Source: Acanthaster planci
Taxonomy: Eukaryota > Echinodermata > Asteroidea > Valvatida > Acanthasteridae
Reading direction: 5' to 3'
Assembly (NCBI RefSeq): GCF_001949145.1
Contig: NW_019091456.1
Location: forward strand, 675,224 to 739,223
DNA length: 64,000 nt
How positions within the stretch are numbered: the first letter of the stretch is position 1; each line of letters starts with the position of its first letter. A program made the translations under genes and the position numbers. The notes beneath the pieces are model-generated. The model saw only the letters and a program-made list of their open reading frames with translations, was not told the origin of the DNA and made no database searches. Of the stretch, positions 51,501 through 63,500 are shown one piece after another.

Positions 51501-54500
51501 CGCGCTGAATGCCACAAACAGTGGTATAATCTTTCCAAACAATGACAGATTTCCTCTGCTATTGACAACTGAAAAAATGTCCACAATTCCCAGCAGCTAG
51601 GTCTTCTGTTCGGTCTGTTCGGTCTTTTGTTACAAGGCCCAGCTGTTTTGTCCAATTTCGGGCTCCCAGACTCTGCATATACGTTTGTAAAGAACACGTA
51701 CCCAAAACCGGGCTCCCCGGCAGCATATGGTTAAGAAACATGTATGATTAGTCGCAAAATTTAAATCGTTAACAGCATAAATTCGTTAACCGCATAATGA
51801 TGTATAATTTGCAATGAAGTTTTATTTCAGTGTTTTTTTTTCATGTGCAGACATAAAAAGTTAACCTCATGTTCAATTCAATATGGCCAACTTATAAATG
51901 AAGCCAATTTGGACTTACAATTATGTCTCAGAATGAATTCATTGAGAAGAACAACGATGCCCTCCACTCGTCTCTGGAGCACCTGGTTCAGGAGAGCAAG
52001 GAAGAGTACGTCAAGAGTCTCTTCCCTGGGCCCCCGGCCCTCCCTTTCATCTCCAAACTGGCCTTCGAGAGCATCGGCATGAAATTCAAGGTGAGCGGAA
52101 CAGTCGGCAGAGGTGGCTGAACAATTGGAAAAGAATATTGTGACTTTGGACAAACTACACAGAGCTCTGAGTAGAAAATATTGAGAAAGTTTTTAAGCTA
52201 GACAAGCAGCAGGTTTGTTGGATGCTCAACATTCCTAGTCAGGCTTATCTCAGAGACACCACCAGGTGACTGAATTCCTCCCACTGATAATGTACCAGTT
52301 TCGCCCAAAAGCTTTGTAAGTTGCTCACAGAGTGCACATTGCAGGATCTGATAGGCCCTCACCCAGTACCATCTGATCTGATTTTTTGCCCACATCTTCT
52401 TGGTATCTAAATCAATTTTAACCCATGCTCTTCACACGTGCATGATCGATGATACTGTAGGCCTCGCCTAACAATGCGCACGGAGCGGATGAGGAAAGGT
52501 CAATCCAATCCGATAGCTCTGAGTAAGCGCAGCAGCTTTTGTTTGATCCGATCTGATCCAATCCAACGGCCTTAGTGGCCCTATCTGGATCTGAATTCTA
52601 GAAAGATTGCTGAATCCAATTTGAATTCAACAAAATCCAAGCTTAGATGAATACAAAGTTGCAGCCAATTTTGTGAGTTACCATCTTTAGCAAAACATCA
52701 GCAAATTGTATGACACTATTAATGGCCTAAACTTCCTACTATGCAGTTGATACTTTAAGTCACGCCCAATATCACCAGATCACGCAGATGTACTGTGCGA
52801 TGCGACATACTAGTTGGGATTTTATTCCCCCCACCAGACACAACTCAATCTGCTCATGGACAAACTGGAGAGCACCGGTTCGTCTTTCATCCGTTGCATC
52901 AAGCCCAACGGCAAGATGGTGGACGATCTCTTTGAGGGTGGCCAAATCCTCAGTCAACTCCAGTGCTCAGGTATGGCCAAGTAAAAACTCGTGGTCACAC
53001 CCATACCTTTTCTGTACGTACATGTGTACTCGTTACAAGTACTGAACTTCAACGGAGGAGTTATTCTTACAGTGGCACTCAAGAATTTCTTTTTTAGTCA
53101 CATATTTTTAGATGCTCTTACCCACCAAACAGGGTTTGAATTTTGGTCTACAAGGGACTCACAAATTGTTTCTCATGTCAGAAGCTTACATGTAAGGTCT
53201 GGTAGCTTCTCAACAAAACAGAGAACCCACATTATTTGAATAGTTTGTGAACAACTATGGCCAAAAGAGCCAGTCTGGTATTCCAACGGTGTTGTAGGTC
53301 ATTTGGAAACATCAGCACGCCCCCAAAAATTGTTGGCAAAGAGGTAGCATGGACTTTACTCCTTACTGTGGACGAAACTCCATTCAGAACTGCCTCAAGT
53401 CGTGTCAAATTCTTCATTTTACAGGGAAACATTGACACTTTCTTTAACCATCAACTTTCAACAGGCCCCAAAACCCATGCAAAGCAGTAACAGCTGGGCT
53501 CTACCTTCCTTAATCCTACATAATCCTCCAAGATCTGATGGATTCCGAAGGATTTTGGAAGGTTAAGGATGACTACCTCCCCTGCCTAGAAGTTTGAAAT
53601 TGTAGCATCATCATCACCATCCTTTAATGAGGGAGTTTTTAAAAAAATAAAGCGTGTTTTTATTTATAGGTATGGTGACTGTATTGGACCTTATGCAAGG
53701 GGGCTTTCCATCACGTACACAGTTTTCTGATCTTTATGAAATGTACAAGAAATATATGCCTGCTGAACTGGTGCGTCTAGATCCCCGTCTCTTCTGCAAG
53801 GTAAGACAATGAGATCTCAGGACTTTCAACAGCTTGTGTTGCTCTTGTCTTGTAAAGGAATGTTTTATCTTTCCAAAGCATCTGCCACCGTTTCTTTCAT
53901 TTTCATTTTTTGGTTTTGTGAATGTTTCTGTCGCTAGAGTTCCTGTTTTCAACATTTAATACTGTCTTTGTTCTATTTCCATTTTTTGGTGGTTTCAATT
54001 TTCGCTCAAAAACTCTTTGGCTTGTGACTATTTCTTTCACTTTCTTGCATAATTTCCTACACAAATTCTGTCCTGTTTAGCTAGTTTGTTTCTTTTTTGT
54101 TCGAACTTTGCCATGCTTTGTTTCCTCTTGTGATACTTGCTACGTCGGCTGCCATCTTCAGCAGTCTGATTCAGGTTTAGTCAAGCCAGTACACAGTCTC
54201 CTACATGGACCTTAAACTTGTGCAAAACAAACAGGAATGGTGCAGCCCATCACCTTCTGCAGCAGTCATAGAGAGTGTGTTAACATGAAGTTGTTGCCGG
54301 TTCAGAAGCCTTCTAGCTCAAACTGGCTAAAGGTACCATACTTTAATATTGTTGACTCAGAAACGTTCTCCAAATCACTCATAGAGAAGTATCGTTTGTG
54401 GGTACACCAGAGAGACAATCTCCTTAAGGAGAAAGTTTTGGCTCTGTAAGGGGCTGGAGGTGAGCACTAACATTTAAATTTACCCTTCTCCATCGTCCCT

Positions 54501-57500
54501 TGTGTTTCCCCCCCCCCTCCCTTCAGGCCCTGTTCCATGCCTTGGGCCTGGATGACCGCGACTACAAGTTCGGCCTGACCAAAGTCTTCTTCCGCCCGGG
54601 CAAGTTCGCCGAGTTTGACAAAATGATGAAGGGCGACCCGGAGACCCTGCGGGAGCTGATCAAGAAGGTGCGGCGCTGGCTGATCTGTACACGCTGGAAG
54701 AAGGGACAGTGGGGCACCCTCATGGTCATCAAATGTAAGACCGGTCACCAGTTCAGGGGTTAATCCAATGCAGTCTTGTGTTACTGCAGTCCTTGAAAAT
54801 GTACAAGATACCTCTGTGGTGCAGCTTACCCTCTTAATTTTGGTCACAGGTTTCAGGTGTTTTAGTGCTTTATGATTTTTTAATGCCAGTGCAAATTTCT
54901 GAATTCGTGAGCAAAATCTGATTTGTCATTCCAGGAGAAATGCTTAGTGTTGCATTGATTTGTGCACCAAAAACTGATGGAATTTATTGGTATTGTGCTG
55001 TTCTAAATTTCTTATTTTTTTGATGATTCGTTGTTGGCTGATTCCTCAGGTGTGTTTTTGAATGAGCAAAGCTTGGGTTCACAATTTGCAAAGTATGCAA
55101 ATATAAAGCTGTGTAAATTTACAAAAAAAATGAGAAAAAACACAAAAGGTCACACAGGTTGCACTGCATGGCACAAGAGTTGACCTTTATGCCATTTGAT
55201 ACAGAAGTCAGTGGGGTTTTGCTTTTTATCGAGCCCCGCTAAAGTTTATGATGTGGGACCCCAAGTTGCTAGCCAGACATTCGCCCAGAGCAATGATGGC
55301 TGATCTCAGAAAAACCATGGTACTTTGTGGCATTCCAATCAGACCTTTTTGGATTCAATTGTCACTCAGCCTTGGGATGGAGGGGGCTGTTTGAGCCCGA
55401 TGGGCGTGCATCCATGAAATTGTGTCCTCTCTGTCCGTTCCACAGTGAAGAACAAGATCCTTTACCGCCGCAACGCTCTGATTAAGATGCAGAGCATGGT
55501 GCGCATGTTCCTGGCCGTCCGCAAGCATCGCCACCGGTACCGGGGACTGATGCAGGTCCGTCTGCTGCAGAAGGAGCTGCAGCAGATGAACGAAATCGGT
55601 GAGCAGAGTTTGTATTCCCCTGTTTGTCTCCAAAGTGGTGTCTGTATCGTGCTTGCATTTCCAGATTGGGTCTTTGGCTATGTCCGAAACAGGCTTCCAG
55701 AGCTACGGCTAGGTCTATTGTCTACGCATTTACAATGGAGTGAAGACCTAGACCTTGCTCTAGACAAGAGATTCGGATGCAGCCTTTGATTAGGGTTGAG
55801 GTTTACATCCCGGTACACAGTGAAGCTAGACCAGTCCCGAGCCCATTTCCAAGTCCATTTAGAAATCATCCCAAATGCTAAAATAGAACCTAATGTTGAA
55901 AAGTATCAACGGCATATTAATGCCCGTTTTCGAGCTAACATGTACAGAAACAACAGCGCTAAACCATTTATTGCCAAAAAAAATTGAATTTTAGAATGTG
56001 TACACATACCTTTGTTGATTTTATTTTCGGAAGCAGCAGCAAATCATTGAGCCAACCCAAATGGAAATGGCCCATCTGAAAAGGGATGCACAGCGAAATG
56101 AGCCAGTTCTGATGAACTCTGTTTCAGACATTTTCTGTAGCCTATGGACCTTTTTCTGTGATGTCATGATCGTGTTGGACCTTGTGATGGTAATGAGTGC
56201 ATAGTGTTGTGATGGTAATCTACCTATTCAAGATAAACTAGTCAAGCATGTAGCGTTCGCAGGTGCACTTGCACGTGGTTGAAGCTGCGCGTAGGAATGT
56301 ATGCGATCACCGTTTCTAAGGCGGTCCACACGTGATGGTATTGTTTACATTTAGTCACATGGGTAAAAAGGTCTGTAGTTTACCAACACTCACGCACACT
56401 TCCAGGTTCGAGTGACATCACGCTTTGGTTCTCTGTCAACTAAGGGTCAGACCGCATGAGAGATTTTGCATCACTTGTTTTTTGGGGGGCATGTGTTTTC
56501 AGCCAAGGGTGTCCAGGACGTCACGACCAAGAAGCAGGCTGAAGACGTGGGCAGAGAGCTGGTGGCTCTGATGCACAGGATCAAGGTGAGACTCGTTTGA
56601 TAGGAACTTGAAGAAAAATGTTCAAAATAGTCATTGTATTGTTGTAGCCTATGCAGTGCAGGTGTTTTACTGAAACCCTTGAAAATGCACCTTTGTGTTT
56701 CACTTCAAATTTTCCAACTTTGGTTTTGCCATTTTTAAGGGTATCTGATGCCTGTTTTGTTTGTATGGTACATGTGTGTTAAGTTTCTGCATTCTTTAAC
56801 AAAGCTGTGATGTCATCTAAGGGAAAGAACTTCAACATTGCAGTGATATGTGAACAGAAAAAGGGTTGGATTTTTTTATTTGCTGCCCTAATTTCCTTTT
56901 TCTCGGGTGACTCACTGTTCTGTTAATGCATAAAAGTAAGCAGTCCTTTCTTTGAAATGTTTTCAGTGAGCAAATTGACGTTCACAAGGAGAACAGAAAA
57001 ACCTGTATGCTGAACAGTGTCTTGCCTGGATGACATTATGTCAACAGCGCCCTCATTTATCCACAAAAGCATTGACGAATTAAAGGAATTAAAGCAGTGC
57101 ACTTCCCCATTGCACTTAGCCCCCAAATGATGTCAAATAGTCTCCACACGGTGAAAAAGAGTATAAGTTGAACAGAAAGGGCGTCTACGAAAATGCCATT
57201 GCGTGGGCCCAGTAACTCCAGTGCTGTCCGCCGTTGATGCAAATGTTTGGGACCATTTTATCGTTTGTCGTGAGTCTTGTGTGAATTCTACCCCTTCCCC
57301 TCCCTCCAACACCTCCAGACCAACGCCAAGATGCAGCGGCGGGACATCGAGGACGCCCACCTGATCCTGGCCGAGAAGCTGCGGCGGCAGATCCAGCTGC
57401 TGATGCAGAAGAAGGCGGCGGAGGAGGCCGAGCGGGAGCGGCTGCGCCGCATCCAGGAGGAGATGGAGCGGGAGAGGAAGCGGCGGGAAGAAGAGGAGCG

Positions 57501-60500
57501 ACGCCGCAAGGAGGAGGAAGCGGAACGAGAGCGGAAACGCAAGCTGGAAGAGGAAGAACGCAGGAAGTGAGTGTGAGGGGAGAACGGGGCGATCGCTTGA
57601 AATCAGACCAAAAAAACCCTGTTTGGTCTGGTGCTGATGTCGAGCCATTTGGATAACTGAATATTCAAATTTCCACCCACCATGTGATTGAATATTCAGT
57701 TTTATTCAACTCCTGAACAAATCTCCGTCTTGCAATTGACAGGTCAGCAGCGACGTATCATTAACTTATTTGTCTGTGCAGTGGTACATCTAATGAAGTA
57801 TGCGCATGCTTGCTAGGTTCAGTCACAGCTCGGCGTACATTTAAGGAGTGGTGTTCAGCATTCATCAGGAGGGAAGGCACAGTCATGGCTCTTCTCACTA
57901 ACACTAGAAATTTCAGTCACTGCTTGGAACATGATAAATCCCTGTCTCGCTTTAACACCATGCTGAGAAAGCAAAGCAGCTGTTAAGTTTACTTATAACA
58001 CCTTGAAAAATACATTTTTAGACCTCAATTTTACAACCAAATAATTGAATTTGTTCCCTTTTTATTTTATTGATTTCCCACTTTGAACATTTGAATGTGT
58101 TGCGTATGTTCAGTTGTGCAGAAATGGCATAAGCGATTGATAGCATGCTTATAAGTTTGTAGGGTCAATCAGACACTAATTGGTTTGCTCTGTCAATCAC
58201 ATGACAGTGACACAGACGGGAATGCGTTTGCACTGCCTGTCCATGATGCAAGCTGTGCTACTCCATCGACCAACAATTTTCACATGTTCGCCAGTTGCAC
58301 CAAGCATGCACATCTTATAATTGAGAATGTGGTTTTGTGAAGGCATCTTTAACGTATCGTTTGTTCTGAAGGAAAGAGGAGATGGAACGACGGCGGCTTG
58401 AGGAGGAAGCCTCCCTCCAGAAGAAGCTGGAAATGGAGAGGAAGAGGCTGGAGGACGAAAGACGACAGTTTGAGCTAGACAAGAAGAAACAAGCAGAGGA
58501 GACGGCCCGACTCCAGGAGGAACTTAGAAGGTAGTCAATTGCATGGCTGGCCTGGTCAGGTCTGCGCTTGCTGCATCTACCGCGGTGCTGTTAGTCCAAC
58601 ACAACCCAGCTCAGCCCTTCCCTAATGGCCCAGCCTAGCTGAGCACAACCTGACCAAGAACAGCACTGCCCAACACAACCTAGCCTGGCCAACCCAAGCC
58701 CAGCCCAACACAACCTGGTGGGGTGACCCCAGGCCAACACAACCCAGGCTTGCCAACCCCAGCCCAACCCAACGCAACCCAGCCTGGGCAACCCCACTCC
58801 AGCCCAATACAACCCAGCCTGAGCAACCCCTCCCCAGCCCAACATAACCCAGCCTTGCCAACCGCAGCCCAGCCCAACATAACCCAGCCTTGCCAACCGC
58901 AGCCCAGCCCAACATAACCCAGCCTTGCCAACCCCATCCCAGCCTGAGCAACCCCCATTCCAGCCCAACTTAGCTCAGGCACCTGAAACCAAACTAAGCT
59001 CAGTCAAATTTAGAACAAGCCCATAGGAGTTGCCTGGATATTTTTTTGCACTCGAGCTATTCACAGGTTTACTATCATAGCCCTTCATGTTATCTGTTAG
59101 GTGATACTAGATACAAAGCACTCTCTAGTGTCTGAATTTTGTGCCTGTCGTGTGGAATAACAAGTCAACAGAAAGTGGCTACGGCTACTTGCTAGCTAAT
59201 TCCATGGTTACCCAAATTATTTCCAACCATAGTCATGTTATTCTAACATGTCCTTTGTGCATGAATGTAACACTAATTGATACTGATGAGCGTCCAGTGA
59301 TGTTCTACATTAGACTTTCCCGATGGCCCCCTTTAATGGCAGAATGGTTGCTGGGTTTTGTCCGGAGTGACTGTCACAGAACAGTCATAAAAAAATGTCA
59401 CAGTGCTTACCACCATGGGCGGGTGGGCCACTGCAAATACCCAATGATAGCATTACCATGACCACCATATTCTATATGTACCAGGGTTGTTGATTTTTTT
59501 TAAATAAAAAATGGGATTTTTTAAATTTAAATCAGATTCTTTTTAATTTACTAAAAATTGGAGACAAGTTGGCTCAATTGTCTGTTCAAAAGCCAACAAA
59601 TTAGCTGCCAGTGCACTAGTTTTCTTTAATTTATTTGTTTTGTTACAAAATTATGCAAATCTGGATTTGAATTAAGAAATGTAAATCATGTACTTTAATT
59701 AAATGCACAAACCACTATGTCTTAGCCTTGGTGAAATGCATGCAGAATAACTCCTACCAGTACATGTACCCACAGTGAAGACACATGTATCAAGGATAAA
59801 GTGCATACCTGGTTTTAAACCGAACTCCTAAGTTTCGACAAAACTGTTCACACGAATTTGTTAACAGGTTACTTACACATGCATCAAGTGACTAATGCGT
59901 GAGAAACATGCCAGGAACAACTGGTGCATGTAACTATTTTACCTGCTATATGAAGGTACAAAATGCTGGTATTCTACCTTGCTCCGTGTACAAAAAGCAG
60001 TCTCGTTTTGTTTGGGATCCAGGTCCACAGAGCAATGACTTAGGCTGGATTAAAAATCACTTTATTAAGGGCCTATATTAAGGGGTATTTAGTGGTTTTT
60101 AGATACATCGCATAATAACTAACCTTTCAAACCTCAATGAAATACATATGTACCTGTATATAAAAGGTTGACTTACACTGATACTTTAATCATGTCAGAC
60201 TCTGACATGGTTAATTCAAATGAAGTTTAATTCCTGATTACAAATCCTTCGCATCAAATACACTGACTGAATCCGAAAAGCTGATTTAAATCGAAACGAG
60301 TGGATTGAATTGAACATAAAAATCTTGCCAACCCAGATTGTGTGTTACACATGTGCAGTCATACTTCTTTAACCTTAACAGTCCCGAATGCTACAAAGTA
60401 CTGCTTAGTAGTCAAATTTAGTACTGAGCGCTGTCGCTTGTAAGAGGACATGACTTTATTATTCTCTGAAGCCATAAAATACAATAGATAAGACAATGTA

Positions 60501-63500
60501 CCATACAGTGCTGTGGCGCTATGAATGCATGGTTTCATTGTTCTCTGTACGAGTAACAATGGAATAAACCTAGCCAGAAATAGTAATTTGTAGCACTAGG
60601 TCCTTCAGGCTCAGAGTGTTACTTAGTATTTTGTAGTTCTGAGTACTCTAAGCCAAACAATGCCCGGTACTGTTAGGGTTAATACTAGTAGGAATTGGAA
60701 GGCTTGCAGAGGGGTGATTTGTTGTTTAAAATGTGCAAAACCTGCCAACATTTCCGATCAGCAACAAAGAATTCACAAATATAAACATTTTTGCCTTCCC
60801 TCCCCCAAATTAGATAAAATATGTTGATTTAAATCAATGATTTTTTTCAAAAACTCATTCGATTTAAATCGGGATTTAAATCAGTGCTATAAATCAAGGT
60901 GATTCAAATTAGCCAGCCCTGATAATGTACCAGCTTGAATGTGGCCTATTTCCTTGCTTTATCGTAGGCAAGCGCAGCTGGAGCAGGAGCGTCGAGATCA
61001 CGAGCTGGCGCTCCGCCTGGCCCAGGAAGCAGAGTCGCAGGTGGTGCCCGTGGAGGAACCGGTCAGGTGAGTCTAGTCGCTCCATGCAAGACTTGTAGAG
61101 GGCGCTATGACACCACAGAGAGGACAAGTGCACAGGCATTATGAAACTAGTTGACATTAGGGGGTAGCGCCGTCATGGAATTACTTACAGTTCATTAGCA
61201 GCTGTACCTACATGTATTTTGTTTTTCCTGGGATTTTTTTTCTGCATGGGGGCTTTCACCTCAATAAATATCCTGCAGTTTACTTGACAGTGAGAAGTCT
61301 ACACGTATGTTAGAGGGCGCTGTTGTGGTGGCCTCTCAGACAACAGAAGCACAAGTCACCTACAGGAAAAATTGACAGATGGTGGACTTTGCATTGTTTG
61401 TTGAGCTGCTGTCAATCTGTGTTGCATCAAATATTGCCCTCTGGCAGAGCCTTGGAAGTTTTGCAAATTCTGAGGTTGCAGTGAGAAATATCACGCAGAT
61501 AGTTTACATGTGATATCCAGGAGTCGGTATTTGTGGTGTTTGGCCAACGCATCTTGCCTCTTTTCAATAAGTTGGGTTTATGGCAGAAATTAATACAGTT
61601 TGAACCTGTGACCTCCAGGACACCATACTGTTACCCTGCCAACAGAGCTATCCAGCCCTCTGTTGGCAGTTCTTACCATTAGTCAGTGGCTTTTTTCAGG
61701 GAAACTAGCCAGGTGCCCTCAGCCAGTGATTGATAAAGGAATTGCGAATTTGGACAATGCTATGGCATCATTTCAAAATTCCCATCGGTTGACTGTAGAA
61801 CAGGGCCGTCCGACCGATAACAGCGACATGTATTGAGTGAATAACGGAGGGGTGTTGCTCCACTGAAACCACACAGCCTTGGAAGTAATGCAGTAAAAAG
61901 GCATTTATCAGTTAGAATTGGCCACTTGAAAACACTTAATCTGATAGCTAACCGATAATAAATGTATCGGTCGGACCTTTCTGTCCGACACCTACATGTA
62001 CCTGATAGGAATTTTGAAATGGTGCCTATGTTATAGCAACCAAAATCTCAATTGGAGTTCCATTTTGGTCCCTTTGTCATCAGAATGGACATGGCCACCG
62101 TGGTGAATGCGGCCATGGCCGCGGCAGCACCCACGCCGAAGTACGACCTGGCCAAGTGGAAGTACGCTGAGCTGCGCGACACCATCAACACGTCCACAGG
62201 TAGGGCTTTTCCAACCGCTGCTGTCGCAATACGAAGTCAGAGAGCAGTTAGGTCAGCTTGACGTTGAGTAGGGTCAGGCTTTTCAGTTAAGTCAGTGTTG
62301 TGGTCGAGTCAACCACAAGTCCTTTCAAACGCCCCTTAGCAAGTAACAGGGTGAACAATGACAAAGGAATGCTTTTGTCGCAGGTTGCACAAATAGTTTG
62401 TGACGTGGCTTAAGACTGGATCTGATACGGTTTTACAAGTTAGGAACCCACTCTTCAATTTCCAAGAGTGATTGCCAAATAAACCAGACATTGTTTGAAG
62501 TCAATTCCAGTGATATTTCCATGTCAAATCACACTGGTCAGGTGTGACGGACACCGAAATGTCACACATTTGGATCCCGCATTTGTAGACAGACCCAGAA
62601 GCACGAATGATTTTCGACAGCTGCTCCCATATTTTTTGAGGAGTCAACTTTCTGCAGACGACTGATTTGCAAGAAACCTTCCTGAACTTCCAGGTCGTCA
62701 AGCCATGTAATGGCCTAGCTGTACTCTTTGCAATCCCACAATATCTTCCCAATTCTTTTATGGGGAATTTAAAAGACATGGAACTGCAAAGCATCCTTTC
62801 TTAGATGCCAGCCTCCAAAATAAAATGGTTTGCCTCTTTGCATCTGCCTGTTAGACGTTGAACTCTTAGCTGCTTGCAAGGAGGAGTTCCATCGCCGCCT
62901 GAAGGTCTACCACGCCTGGAAGATGAAGAACAAGAAGCAGACGGAGCCCAAGCAGGAGAGAGCTCCTCAGGCTGTCATGCAGAACAGTGAGTCCTCTCCC
63001 CCTCACAAGCTCCGCCCCTCCAGAAACACCTGCACACATATCACTAACACCTCCCTCCCTGTCAGAGGGGCCAAATTGGCCCGCACACATACCACAAACA
63101 CCCCCTCCCTGTCAGGGGGGCCAAATTGGCCTGCACACATATGACAGACCAGGTCAGTGTCCAGAAAATTAACTTTTGGCATGGGTTATGGGGTTTCAAA
63201 GGAAGTAATGTGAGTGAAACTTGTCTGACCGCCTATCCCTTGACATAACTCAGTCTTGTCAGTAAAATACGAAGGCCCTCAATGAAATATTGCACTATTA
63301 AAAAGGCACTTCCTGAAAAATACTGTTTGAAAAGGTGAAAATTGAGCCAGATGATTTGGTGAAAATTTCAGGGTATCGGCCCCCAACACTGCATGTGTAT
63401 AATGAAGTGGACAAGAGCATGTTCAAGTTTATTTGCCAAACCATTCGACTGCCATAAGGATCTTTTAGTACCCACCGAACCAAACAATCGTAGCCCACCT

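Noticed and set aside
54467-54847. 126-codon antisense frame opposite MYO6 exon 18
   Set aside because: Antisense of a strongly conserved coding exon; no independent signal.
57133-57648. 171-codon antisense frame opposite MYO6 exon 21
   Set aside because: Antisense shadow of GC-rich Glu/Arg/Lys codons; Leu-rich translation is an artefact.
58591-58982. Trp/Gly- and Gln/Pro-rich open frames on both strands
   Set aside because: Translations of a minisatellite; every frame is open because the repeat lacks stops.
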